The notes beneath the pieces were generated by a model, which ran no database searches, was not told the DNA's origin, and worked only from the letters and a program-made list of their open reading frames with translations. Positions 1-6,240 of a stretch of DNA of 15,242 nt are shown here, in pieces (the first letter of the stretch is position 1; every line of letters begins with the position of its first letter). The DNA is from an uncultured Collinsella sp. GTDB taxonomy: Bacteria > Actinomycetota > Coriobacteriia > Coriobacteriales > Coriobacteriaceae. A program made the position numbers and the translations under genes. The stretch spans positions 1 to 15,242 of the forward strand of contig CABULX010000053.1 in NCBI GenBank assembly GCA_902492545.1, read 5' to 3'.

Positions 1-150
1 CCCGATCGCCGGCGCCCGCTCCCTCAGCAGCGCATCTGCGGCCACGTTGAGCACCAAGGCGCAGCTCATGCACACGCCGGCACACAGGGACATCGTCCAC
101 GGCATCAGGGGCCGCGGAGGCATCACATGCTCGCACTCGGTCGCACTCAT
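1..150 (-). CDS. comEC: ComEC/Rec2 DNA-uptake channel protein, N-terminal fragment
   Basis: Only the first 50 codons are in the window; the frame stays open to the left edge. The ATG at 150-148 overlaps the comEA stop (149-147) as ATGA, the usual sign of translational coupling. The visible peptide has a short polar start (MSATECEHVMPPRP) followed by a hydrophobic stretch (roughly residues 16-36), fitting the first membrane segment of ComEC, the inner-membrane channel that carries single-stranded DNA into the cytoplasm during transformation. The identification rests mainly on position: comEA is followed by comEC in a great many genomes. An in-frame ATG at codon 10 is a possible alternative start. 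No catalytic or competence-domain motif falls inside the fragment, so the family call is an inference from context plus hydrophobicity. Confidence 0.72.
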   Translation of the reverse strand, partial: MSATECEHVMPPRPLMPWTMSLCAGVCMSCALVLNVAADALLRERAPAIG

Positions 151-860
151 ACGCAGATGCAATCTTTGATTTTGGCAAGCTTCTTCTCGCCGATTCCCGA
201 CACACGCATCAGATCGTCAACCGAGGCAAAAGCACCGTTCTTTGTCCGCTCATCGATAATCGACTGGGCCATGGAGGGACCGATGCCAGAGAGCGTCTGC
301 AGCTCTGCCGCGCTTGCCGTATTGATATTTACTAGGCCTGTTGCGCCACTCACGCCCGATGATGCGGAAGCCCCACCATCAACACCAGCTTCCGCAATGG
401 ACGCCTGCTGCTCCCCTACCGTTGGAACGTGAATCTTCTGTCCATCGACGATCTTAGATGCCCGATTGAGCCCCGTAACGTCTGCCTCGGGCGCCAGCCC
501 GCCGGCGGCATCAATCGCCTGAGCCACCCGCGCGCCGTCCTTGAGACGATATACACCGGGCGACACAACGGCGCCATCAACATCGACATAAACCTCTGCC
601 GCGGCAGACGCCTTAGGCGAAGAGCCATCGGATGTCTTTCCGCTCGAGGCATCGCCGGATCCCGGCTCCACCAACGGGCCCGAACCATCAGTGCGATCAA
701 ACGACACACTGCCGGCACCGCCGCCAAGGTTCGCCATCGCCAGTCCACTCGCCATCGCAATGACGACCAGTATCGCCATCACCACTGCCTTATGACCGAG
801 CAGCTTGTCCGCCAAGCGGTCCATCCGTTTGACCCGTTCGTGTTGTTCGCGCTGCGCCAT
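147..860 (-). CDS. comEA: ComEA, membrane-anchored DNA receptor for transformation
   Basis: A 237-residue protein that binds double-stranded DNA outside the membrane and hands it to ComEC. Visible parts in order: a basic cytoplasmic start, one membrane segment at about residues 25-45, a low-complexity Gly/Ser/Asp linker (about 46-87), an SLBB domain (about 89-147, starting EVYVDVDGAVVSPGVY), a second linker, and a C-terminal helix-hairpin-helix domain (about 176-235) with the typical GLVNINTASAAEL entry and two GIG hairpins. The order anchor-SLBB-HhH is that of Gram-positive ComEA. The frame is open up to 938, but the ATG at 860 is preferred because GGGAGG lies 7 nt upstream; the extension would read through this site and has no recognisable start signal. 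The last residues contain a Cys-x-Cys (234 and 236), which I cannot interpret. Confidence 0.93.
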   Translation of the reverse strand: MAQREQHERVKRMDRLADKLLGHKAVVMAILVVIAMASGLAMANLGGGAGSVSFDRTDGSGPLVEPGSGDASSGKTSDGSSPKASAAAEVYVDVDGAVVSPGVYRLKDGARVAQAIDAAGGLAPEADVTGLNRASKIVDGQKIHVPTVGEQQASIAEAGVDGGASASSGVSGATGLVNINTASAAELQTLSGIGPSMAQSIIDERTKNGAFASVDDLMRVSGIGEKKLAKIKDCICV

Positions 861-924
861 AGCAAAACCTCCCAACACCATCGTGTCAGGAAACGAGCGC
901 CGCAGCCACCGCACGCCCACACCG

Positions 925-954
925 ATTATCGCGATCAAACCAAAAACCGACCAA
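925..954 (-). promoter_or_regulatory. Candidate sigma-70-type promoter of comEA-comEC
   Basis: On the minus strand, GATAAT (930-925) serves as a -10 box and TTGGTC (954-949) as a -35 box, 18 bp apart, placing a start near 918 and a leader of about 58 nt before the comEA ribosome binding site. It lies between the thiI terminator and comEA, where a promoter is needed. The -10 is good and the -35 matches only in its first three bases. No competence-type operator is recognised. Confidence 0.4.
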
Positions 955-1030
955 AACCTTGCACAAATCTGTCCATTTATTCAGGCACACGTCAGCAAAT
1001 GAACACTTAGCCGCAAAATGCCCAGATAGC

Positions 1031-1063
1031 AAAAGACCGACGATGCAAGCGCATCGTCGGTCT
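1031..1063 (-). terminator. Intrinsic terminator after thiI
   Basis: A perfect 13-bp stem (1034-1046 with 1051-1063) closed by a 4-base loop, followed on the minus strand by UUUU within the last stem bases and beyond (AAAA at 1031-1034 on the plus strand). It begins about 10 nt past the thiI stop and separates the mihF-gmk-rpoZ-thiI unit from comEA. Confidence 0.9.
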
Positions 1064-1073
1064 ATGCACAAAT

Positions 1074-2318
1074 TTACTCGTGATCTTGGTAAATCTCACG
1101 CGGAGCAAGCTCCGAATGTTTACGTCTTAAGGTCTTAGGGGCCTTATACGTGTTGCTCTCGAAGTCGATGTACTCGGTCTGCTTGAGCAGGCGCTCGATC
1201 ATCTCCTCGTGATCGAACAGCTCCCAGGCCTCATGCACGGCATCGAGTTTAGCGTGCGTCTCGGGACGGCGCGGCATAAACAGCGTGCAGCAGTCGGGAG
1301 CGGCCTCAGTCGAGATATCGAACGTACCGATCTCCTCGGCGCGCGCGATGATCTCCTGCTTGTCCGAACCGATGAGAGGACGGAATACGGGGATCTTCAC
1401 GGCCTCGTTGACGGCCATGATGTTCTCAAGCGTTTGGGAGGCAACCTGCCCAAGCGATTCACCCGTAACGATGGCCTTGGCGCCCTCGATGTGTGCAATG
1501 CGCTCGGCAACCGAATACATAATGCGGCGATACATGATCACGCGCAGGTTGCTGGGACAGGTGACCGAAATCTCACGCTGGCAGTCGCCAAACGGCACCA
1601 CGTACAGGCGGCCGATCTGGACACCCGGCTCAAGCGCACGGATGATGTCCTGCACCAAATACTCGCTCGTATCGGGCGTCTGCGGACGACCGGAGAAATG
1701 TACCGGCACGCACACCGCGCCGCGACGCGCGAGCATCCAGGTCGCCACCGGAGAATCGATACCCGACGAGAGCAGCGTCACGACCTTGCCGGCAGAACCC
1801 ACCGGCAGACCGCCCACGCCGCGCTCGGAGCGCGCGTACACATAAACGCTACCTTGGACCACCAACACATGCACCATAGCGTCAGGATCGTGCATCTGGA
1901 CCTTTTTATCAGGAAACGCCTCGCACAGCACCTCGCCCACCTGACGATTGATGTCAATCGAGGTGAGCTCATAGTCGGTATTGGAGCGCTTGGCGTGCAC
2001 CTTAAACGAATCGAAGGAACCAAACTCGCGCAGCGCCTTGACGGCGGCGGCACAGTACTCCTGAGGGTCGCGATTGGTGTGATACGCCAAAGACACGCGA
2101 GCTACGCCGGGAACGGTGCGAATGACACGCGCTGCCTCGTCGGCCTGATGCTCGTTAAAGGTCACGAGGATATAACCGGAAATTCGAGACACGGCATTCA
2201 CGGAAAAGGCGGCCAAGGCCGCCTTGATGTTATCCATGAGGATATGCTCAAAATGTGCGCGGTTCTTGCCCTTCAGTCCAACCTCGTGATAGTGGACCAG
2301 GCAGACGCGAGCCGCCAT
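1074..2318 (-). CDS. thiI: ThiI, tRNA 4-thiouridine synthetase (tRNA sulfurtransferase)
   Basis: This 414-residue enzyme adenylates U8 of tRNA and inserts sulfur to make 4-thiouridine; in some bacteria it also supplies sulfur for thiamine. The N-terminal ferredoxin-like/THUMP region covers about residues 1-165. The PP-loop ATPase follows, with its signature at 184-189 reading SSGIDS where most family members have SGGxDS, and ITGESLGQVASQT near 283-295. A Cys pair sits at 343-344 (PDCC). There is no C-terminal rhodanese domain: the protein ends about 70 residues short of the long enterobacterial form, so a separate cysteine desulfurase would have to deliver sulfur, as in Bacillus. The ATG directly follows the rpoZ stop (TAAATG), so translation is probably coupled. 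Confidence 0.95.
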   Translation of the reverse strand: MAARVCLVHYHEVGLKGKNRAHFEHILMDNIKAALAAFSVNAVSRISGYILVTFNEHQADEAARVIRTVPGVARVSLAYHTNRDPQEYCAAAVKALREFGSFDSFKVHAKRSNTDYELTSIDINRQVGEVLCEAFPDKKVQMHDPDAMVHVLVVQGSVYVYARSERGVGGLPVGSAGKVVTLLSSGIDSPVATWMLARRGAVCVPVHFSGRPQTPDTSEYLVQDIIRALEPGVQIGRLYVVPFGDCQREISVTCPSNLRVIMYRRIMYSVAERIAHIEGAKAIVTGESLGQVASQTLENIMAVNEAVKIPVFRPLIGSDKQEIIARAEEIGTFDISTEAAPDCCTLFMPRRPETHAKLDAVHEAWELFDHEEMIERLLKQTEYIDFESNTYKAPKTLRRKHSELAPREIYQDHE

Positions 2319-2600
2319 TTAGGCTTCAGCAACCTTGTGGCCGAGCGCCTTCTCGTAACGGGCCTCATCGTAAGAGATGTCGCCGTCGACAATCTCGTCC
2401 ATAGCCATCGAGATGGTATCGGCACCGGAAAGCCCGATGGTGATGTCATCGACATCCTGGACGGCAAGCACACGGTTGTGCTGGCCACGCAGCATGCTAT
2501 TGATGTCGCAGGCGCGCTTGGAGGCAAGCGAAGCGAGCAGGAAGCGGTTTTGATCGGTCTTCTCCAGAAGATCGTCAATGCAAGGCTTTACAACGGACAC
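2319..2600 (-). CDS. rpoZ: RNA polymerase omega subunit
   Basis: A 93-residue protein that helps fold and assemble the beta-prime subunit of RNA polymerase. The N-terminal pattern (CIDDLLEKTDQNRFLLASLA, then SKRACDINSML) matches the conserved omega core, and the acidic C-terminal half (DISYDEARYEKALGHK) is also typical. The start is a GTG at 2600, five bases past the gmk stop, with AAAGGA and GAGG upstream inside the end of gmk. The gmk-rpoZ order is widespread and supports the call. The position KRACDIN replaces the more usual RARQIN, a minor change. Confidence 0.93.
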   Translation of the reverse strand: MSVVKPCIDDLLEKTDQNRFLLASLASKRACDINSMLRGQHNRVLAVQDVDDITIGLSGADTISMAMDEIVDGDISYDEARYEKALGHKVAEA

Positions 2601-2605
2601 GGACC

Positions 2606-3175
2606 TCAGATCCTTTCATGCATATCGAGAACGCGAACGAGCTCATCGGTCGCGCGGTCGAGATCGTCATTAACCACGACGTCGTCGTAGCGGTCGGCAA
2701 GGGCAAGCTCATCGGCGGCGTTTGCCATACGCAGCTCAATCGTCTCGGGCGTCTCGGTACCGCGACCGACTAGACGCTCGCGGAGCACCTCAAGCGAAGG
2801 CGGCTTGATAAAGATCAGCACGGCCTCGGGGAAACGCTCCTTCACCTGCAGGGCGCCCTGGACATCGATCTCCAAAATCAGAGATGCGCCAGAGGCGAGC
2901 TTGGATGTGACCTCGCTCACCAACGTACCGTAGCAGTTACCGTGGACCTCGGCCCACTCAACAAACTCACCGTCTGCCATGCGGCGGTCGAACTCCTCGC
3001 GCGTCAGAAAAAAGTAGTTGACGCCGTCGACCTCACCTTTACGTGGTGCTCGCGTGGTAGCCGAAACCGTCAGGCCCAGGTTCGAGCGGCGCTCGCGCAC
3101 ACGAGTGACGAGCGTACCCTTGCCTGCGCCTGACGGTCCAGAAATCACAAAGAGCTTGGAATCCTGAGCGCTCAC
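2606..3175 (-). CDS. gmk: Guanylate kinase
   Basis: A 189-residue kinase that phosphorylates GMP to GDP with ATP in the cytoplasm, feeding GTP, dGTP and (p)ppGpp pools. The P-loop GPSGAGKGT is at residues 13-21, followed by the GMP-binding segment SATTRAPRKGEVDGVNYFF and the downstream FVEWAEVHGNCYGT block; length is normal. The start is GTG at 3175, immediately after the mihF stop (TAAGTG), so it is probably translated by ribosomes finishing mihF. The enzyme is essential in most bacteria. No oddity is seen. Confidence 0.97.
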   Translation of the reverse strand: MSAQDSKLFVISGPSGAGKGTLVTRVRERRSNLGLTVSATTRAPRKGEVDGVNYFFLTREEFDRRMADGEFVEWAEVHGNCYGTLVSEVTSKLASGASLILEIDVQGALQVKERFPEAVLIFIKPPSLEVLRERLVGRGTETPETIELRMANAADELALADRYDDVVVNDDLDRATDELVRVLDMHERI

Positions 3176-3484
3176 TTATTTGGTCAGCTGCTCGAGGAGC
3201 TGCTCGCGCTGACGGACGCCGAGGCCCTGGACGCGACGGGTAGCGGAGATACCGAGCTCCTCCATGATCTTGGCGGCCTTGGCCTTGCCATAACCAGGAA
3301 GAGACTCGATGAGGGTGGAAACCTTCATGCGGGAAGCGATGGGGTCATCGGAGTTGAGCACGGACTCGAGGGACTTCTCGCCCTTCTTGATCTGCTCGCG
3401 AAGCTCAGCGCGGGCGTGACGTGCGGCAGCAGCCTTCTCAAGAGCCTGTTTACGCTGCTCATCGGTAAGCTGAGGGAGTGCCAT
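3176..3484 (-). CDS. mihF: Actinobacterial integration host factor (mIHF), nucleoid-associated protein
   Basis: A 102-residue basic protein unrelated in fold to E. coli IHF; in mycobacteria and Streptomyces it binds and bends DNA, shapes the nucleoid and is a host factor for phage L5 integration. Visible features: a long charged N-terminal helix (about 7-43) and a helix-two-turn-helix DNA-binding region (about 53-93) containing LIESLPGYGKAKAAKIMEEL and the RRVQGLG motif. The ATG at 3484 is chosen because GGAGG lies 5 nt upstream; the upstream in-frame TTG at 3496 would translate this ribosome binding site. The pyrF-mihF-gmk-rpoZ order is the one known from other actinobacteria, which supports both the name and the taxonomy. 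Confidence 0.94.
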   Translation of the reverse strand: MALPQLTDEQRKQALEKAAAARHARAELREQIKKGEKSLESVLNSDDPIASRMKVSTLIESLPGYGKAKAAKIMEELGISATRRVQGLGVRQREQLLEQLTK

Positions 3485-3523
3485 TCGTACCTCCAAATAG
3501 TTGGGTTATATCTGATTCAATAA

Positions 3524-3560
3524 TTGGCATTTTAGCACGTAGAACGTACAAAATGCCCAA
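3524..3560. repeat. Imperfect inverted repeat upstream of mihF
   Basis: TTGGCATTTT (3524-3533) faces AAAATGCCCAA (3550-3560), a 10-bp stem with one extra base, and inside it ACGT occurs twice (3538-3541 region and 3544-3547) as a further self-complementary pair. It lies about 40 nt upstream of the mihF start, where either an operator or a leader hairpin could sit. A TATAAC box on the minus strand near 3505-3510, just downstream of it, could be the mihF -10, but I find no good -35. Confidence 0.45.
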
Positions 3561-3619
3561 TCGCGGCTCCATAGGTTAGACGATACCCGCAAAAAGTGCA
3601 ATATACTGCGCCCAAAGTT

Positions 3620-3684
3620 AAGCCCCTGACCTGCGATTCCACACAAAGGATGGGAAAGTTTACGCAGGCACAGGGGCTATTTTG
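3620..3684 (-). terminator. Large hairpin after pyrF, probable pyr operon terminator
   Basis: AGCCCCTG (3621-3628) pairs with CAGGGGCT (3671-3678), and CCTGCG (3630-3635) with CGCAGG (3663-3668), giving 14 paired bases with a small internal loop; within the 27-base loop TTCC and GGAA can pair again. It starts about 40 nt past the pyrF stop. On the minus strand the tail is only UUAACUUU, a weak U-tract, whereas on the plus strand it is AUUUUG. It may therefore work in both directions, or belong to a short plus-strand RNA (see findings). Confidence 0.5.
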
Positions 3685-3723
3685 TGCTAATGAGACCCAA
3701 AAGTGGTGACTTAGGGGAATCTT

Positions 3724-4440
3724 TTACGCGACGTTTTCGACCAGCTCGGCAACGATAGCGTCAAAGGCGGCAACCGGATCGTCGGCGCCGGTGATGGGAC
3801 GGCCCACCACAATGTGGCTTGCGCCACGCTCGATAGCCTGGGAAGGCGTCGCCACGCGGGACTGGTCGCCTAAGGCGGCACCCACCGGACGCACACCCGG
3901 AGTCACGATCAGGGCATCAGGACCCAGCAGCTCACGCATGTCATGAGCCTCCATCGGCGAGCACACGATGCCATCGATGCCGTTGGCCTGAGCGAGCTTT
4001 GCCAGGCGGGCGGCCTCCTCGGCCACCAGCGACTCGACGCCAATCTCGCTCAAGGCATCCTGATTCATGCTCGTGAGCACGGTGATGGCGACGAGCTTGG
4101 CGCGGTCCTCGCGCGCCTCCTCGGCACCCTCGCGGCAGGCAGCGAGCATGGCGCCCGAACCCAAGCCGTGAACCGAGAGCAGATCGGCACCGGCAAGCGA
4201 GGCCGAACGGGCGGCACCGCGAACCTGATGCGGAATGTCATGGAACTTGAGGTCGAGGAAGACCTTAAAGCCCAGGTCCTTAAAGGTCTTGACGATCTCG
4301 GGGCCCTCGGCGTAATAGAGCGTCATGCCGACCTTGAGCCAAGCGGCATGACCAGAAAGCTCGTGGGCGAGCTCGAGCGCACGCTCGCGGTCGCAGTCGA
4401 GGGCGACGATTACGCGGTCGCGGGCATCGGTCTCTAGCAT
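3724..4440 (-). CDS. pyrF: Orotidine 5'-phosphate decarboxylase
   Basis: Last step of UMP synthesis: decarboxylates OMP to UMP. The 238-residue protein is of the short bacterial TIM-barrel type (about 230-245). The catalytic Asp-Lys-Asp set is visible in FLDLKFHDIP as D63, K65 and D68. VALDC near residue 12, TPGVRP at about 180-185 and VVGRPIT at about 211-217 form the nucleotide and phosphate-binding loops. The ATG at 4440 overlaps the pyrD stop by 7 nt (ATGCTAG), so the two are translationally coupled. It is the last gene of the operon in this window. Confidence 0.97.
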   Translation of the reverse strand: MLETDARDRVIVALDCDRERALELAHELSGHAAWLKVGMTLYYAEGPEIVKTFKDLGFKVFLDLKFHDIPHQVRGAARSASLAGADLLSVHGLGSGAMLAACREGAEEAREDRAKLVAITVLTSMNQDALSEIGVESLVAEEAARLAKLAQANGIDGIVCSPMEAHDMRELLGPDALIVTPGVRPVGAALGDQSRVATPSQAIERGASHIVVGRPITGADDPVAAFDAIVAELVENVA

Positions 4441-5342
4441 TCGAAAGCACCTACCAGCTCGTTGATGTCCTTTACGCCCTGGGACTCGGCCCAGGCCTCG
4501 AGCTCATGCGCGATCTTGAGCGAAGCGCACGGATCGACGAAGTTGGCCATGCCGACCGACACGCAGGTGGCGCCGGCCAGGATAAACTCGGCCGCATCCT
4601 CGCCGGTCATGACACCGCCGACACCGTTGATGGGGATATCGACGGCCTGGGCAACCTCCCAGACCATGCGCACGGCGATGTGGTGGCACAGCGGGCCCGA
4701 AAGGCCGCCCTTGGGCTTGGCCACGCGGGACTTGCGGGTATGGACGTCGATGGCCATGCCCTGGATGGAGTTGATAACCGAAAGGCCGTCGGCACCGGCA
4801 GCCTCGAGGGCCCTGGCGATCTCGGCGACGTTGACCGGCGCCATCTTCACGAACAGCGGCTTATCGGTCACCTTACGGCAGGCAGCCATAACGGAAGAGG
4901 CGCCCTCGGGCGTGGAGCCCATGGCGGCACCGCCGGCGGCGATATTAGGGCAGCTCACGTTGATCTCGTAGCCGGCAGCCCAGGGGCACAGCTCGACATA
5001 CATCTCGAGCGCGCGGACAAACTCCTCGACGGAGTGACCGGCGACCTGGCAGATGACCTGGCAACCGTCCTTGGAGAGCTGCTCGAGCCACGGACCGGAC
5101 TCACGGGCAAAGGCAGCCACGCCAGGGTTCTGAAGGCCCACGGAGTTGATCATGCCGCCCGGGATCTCGGCCATGCGGGGCGCGGGGTTGCCGGGCCAGG
5201 GCTCGGCAGCGCAACCCTTGGTGGTGATGGCGCCAAGCTGGGAAACATCAAAGAAGTTCTGGAACTGCCAACCGTAGCCAAAGGTACCGGCTGCGGTGTT
5301 GATGGGGTTCTGCATCTTGACGCCGCCGAAATCGACGGCCAT
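4434..5342 (-). CDS. pyrD: Dihydroorotate dehydrogenase class 1B, catalytic subunit
   Basis: Oxidises dihydroorotate to orotate using FMN; as a class 1B enzyme it passes electrons through PyrK to NAD+. The protein is about 302 residues. FMN-binding sequence GGVKMQNPINTAAGTFGYG opens the barrel, PGGMINSVGLQNPG is at about 61-74, and the active-site base is Cys (residue 131 in EINVSCPNI), the hallmark of class 1 rather than class 2 (Ser). A pyrK gene directly upstream settles 1B. The frame is open to 5405 inside pyrK. I chose the ATG at 5342, which gives the usual family N-terminus MAVDFGG; GTGs at 5348 and 5357 are alternatives, the last overlapping the pyrK TAG. No strong ribosome binding site separates these options. 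Confidence 0.95.
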   Translation of the reverse strand: MAVDFGGVKMQNPINTAAGTFGYGWQFQNFFDVSQLGAITTKGCAAEPWPGNPAPRMAEIPGGMINSVGLQNPGVAAFARESGPWLEQLSKDGCQVICQVAGHSVEEFVRALEMYVELCPWAAGYEINVSCPNIAAGGAAMGSTPEGASSVMAACRKVTDKPLFVKMAPVNVAEIARALEAAGADGLSVINSIQGMAIDVHTRKSRVAKPKGGLSGPLCHHIAVRMVWEVAQAVDIPINGVGGVMTGEDAAEFILAGATCVSVGMANFVDPCASLKIAHELEAWAESQGVKDINELVGAFEC

Positions 5343-5356
5343 GTTCACGGTACCCA

Positions 5357-6148
5357 CTAGAAGACCACCACCTTGGAAGCATCGAACACGGGGCCGCACA
5401 TGCAAGCACCCTTCATACCGTCGACCGTCTCGACATTGCAGGTGTTGCAGGCGCCAAAGCCACAGCTCATCATGCGCTCGAGCGACACCTCGCAGTAGGC
5501 ACCGGCCTCGACGGCAGCAGTGGCGACCTTCTTCATCATGACGGCGGGGCCGCAGCTGGCCACGTAGTCGTAGCCGCCCTCACCGAGCAGCTCGGCTGCC
5601 GGGTCGGTGCAAAAACCGTGCGTACCCAGCGTGCCATCGTCGGTGCACACGTTAACCGTGGCGCCCAGCGCGCGGAACTCATCGACACCCACAGCCTTGG
5701 CAGCGGTACCAAAGCCCAGGCACACGTCCACATCAACACCCTGCTCGGCAAGCATACCGGCGAGGCACAACACAGGCGGAACGCCGATACCACCGGCGAC
5801 GAGCAGCGCCTTCCTGGTGCCCTCGGGTACCATCCAGCCACGGCCACCGGGGCCCAGCAGGTTAGAGGTGGAGCCAGTGCCCATCTGGGACAAACGACGG
5901 GTATCGTCGCCCACGACGGCGTACCACAGCTCGACGGTGCCGGCCTCGGCGTCGGCGCGGTAGTAGCTCAGGGGCACGCGAAGCAGCGAGGACGCATCAC
6001 CGGGTACGGCGATGTTCACAAACTGACCGGGCTTGAGCGCACTTGCAAGCTTGGGGGCCGAGATGACGAGCGAGAAGATGCCGTCGGCAATCTCCCGGTT
6101 CGAGACGACCTCGAAGTCGTGCATGCGTGCAGTGGAAGGTGTGGGCAT
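5357..6148 (-). CDS. pyrK: Dihydroorotate dehydrogenase electron-transfer subunit PyrK
   Basis: A 263-residue FAD and [2Fe-2S] protein that takes electrons from the FMN of PyrD and reduces NAD+. Domain order: FAD-binding beta-barrel (about 9-108, with LKPGQFVNIAV and the flavin motif RVPLSYY at 57-63), NAD-binding domain (about 112-220, LLVAGGIGVPPV) and the C-terminal cluster domain with Cys 229, 234, 237 and 249 in a Cx4Cx2Cx11C pattern (C251 is additional). The ATG at 6148 has GGAG 5 nt upstream. It follows a 92-nt gap containing the pyrC terminator-like hairpin. Pairing with a class 1B PyrD fits an anaerobe; aerobic actinobacteria such as mycobacteria use the quinone-linked class 2 enzyme. 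Confidence 0.96.
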   Translation of the reverse strand: MPTPSTARMHDFEVVSNREIADGIFSLVISAPKLASALKPGQFVNIAVPGDASSLLRVPLSYYRADAEAGTVELWYAVVGDDTRRLSQMGTGSTSNLLGPGGRGWMVPEGTRKALLVAGGIGVPPVLCLAGMLAEQGVDVDVCLGFGTAAKAVGVDEFRALGATVNVCTDDGTLGTHGFCTDPAAELLGEGGYDYVASCGPAVMMKKVATAAVEAGAYCEVSLERMMSCGFGACNTCNVETVDGMKGACMCGPVFDASKVVVF

Positions 6149-6163
6149 AGACGCTCCAATCCC

Positions 6164-6179
6164 CCATGCGGTTGCATGG
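6164..6179 (-). promoter_or_regulatory. Small hairpin just before the pyrK ribosome binding site
   Basis: CCATGC and GCATGG form a 6-bp stem with a 4-base loop. On the minus strand the 3' arm runs directly into GGGG and then GGAG, the ribosome binding site of pyrK. It could protect the 5' end of a processed pyrKDF message or modulate access to the site. Purely structural evidence; no known binding motif is recognised. Confidence 0.35.
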
Positions 6180-6184
6180 TCTAA

Positions 6185-6220
6185 ACGAATAGAAAGCGCG
6201 GCACCGCAAGGGCGCCGCGC
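6185..6220 (-). terminator. Terminator-like hairpin between pyrC and pyrK
   Basis: A 10-bp GC-rich stem with one G-U pair (6196-6205 with 6211-6220, 5-base loop) is followed on the minus strand by UUUCUAUUCGUUU. It begins about 20 nt past the pyrC stop. The U-tract is interrupted, so partial read-through into pyrKDF is likely, unless pyrK has its own promoter; I see no convincing one in the 92-nt gap. Confidence 0.7.
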
Positions 6221-6240
6221 ACAAAAGCGATAAAGCTATG

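Noticed and set aside
861..938. N-terminal extension of comEA to position 938
   Set aside because: The strong GGGAGG before the ATG at 860 and the normal ComEA N-terminus from there make the extension unlikely.
1209..2690. 493-codon plus-strand frame across thiI, rpoZ and the end of gmk
   Set aside because: It lies antisense to three well-identified genes, has the low-information composition of an antisense frame and no ribosome binding site.
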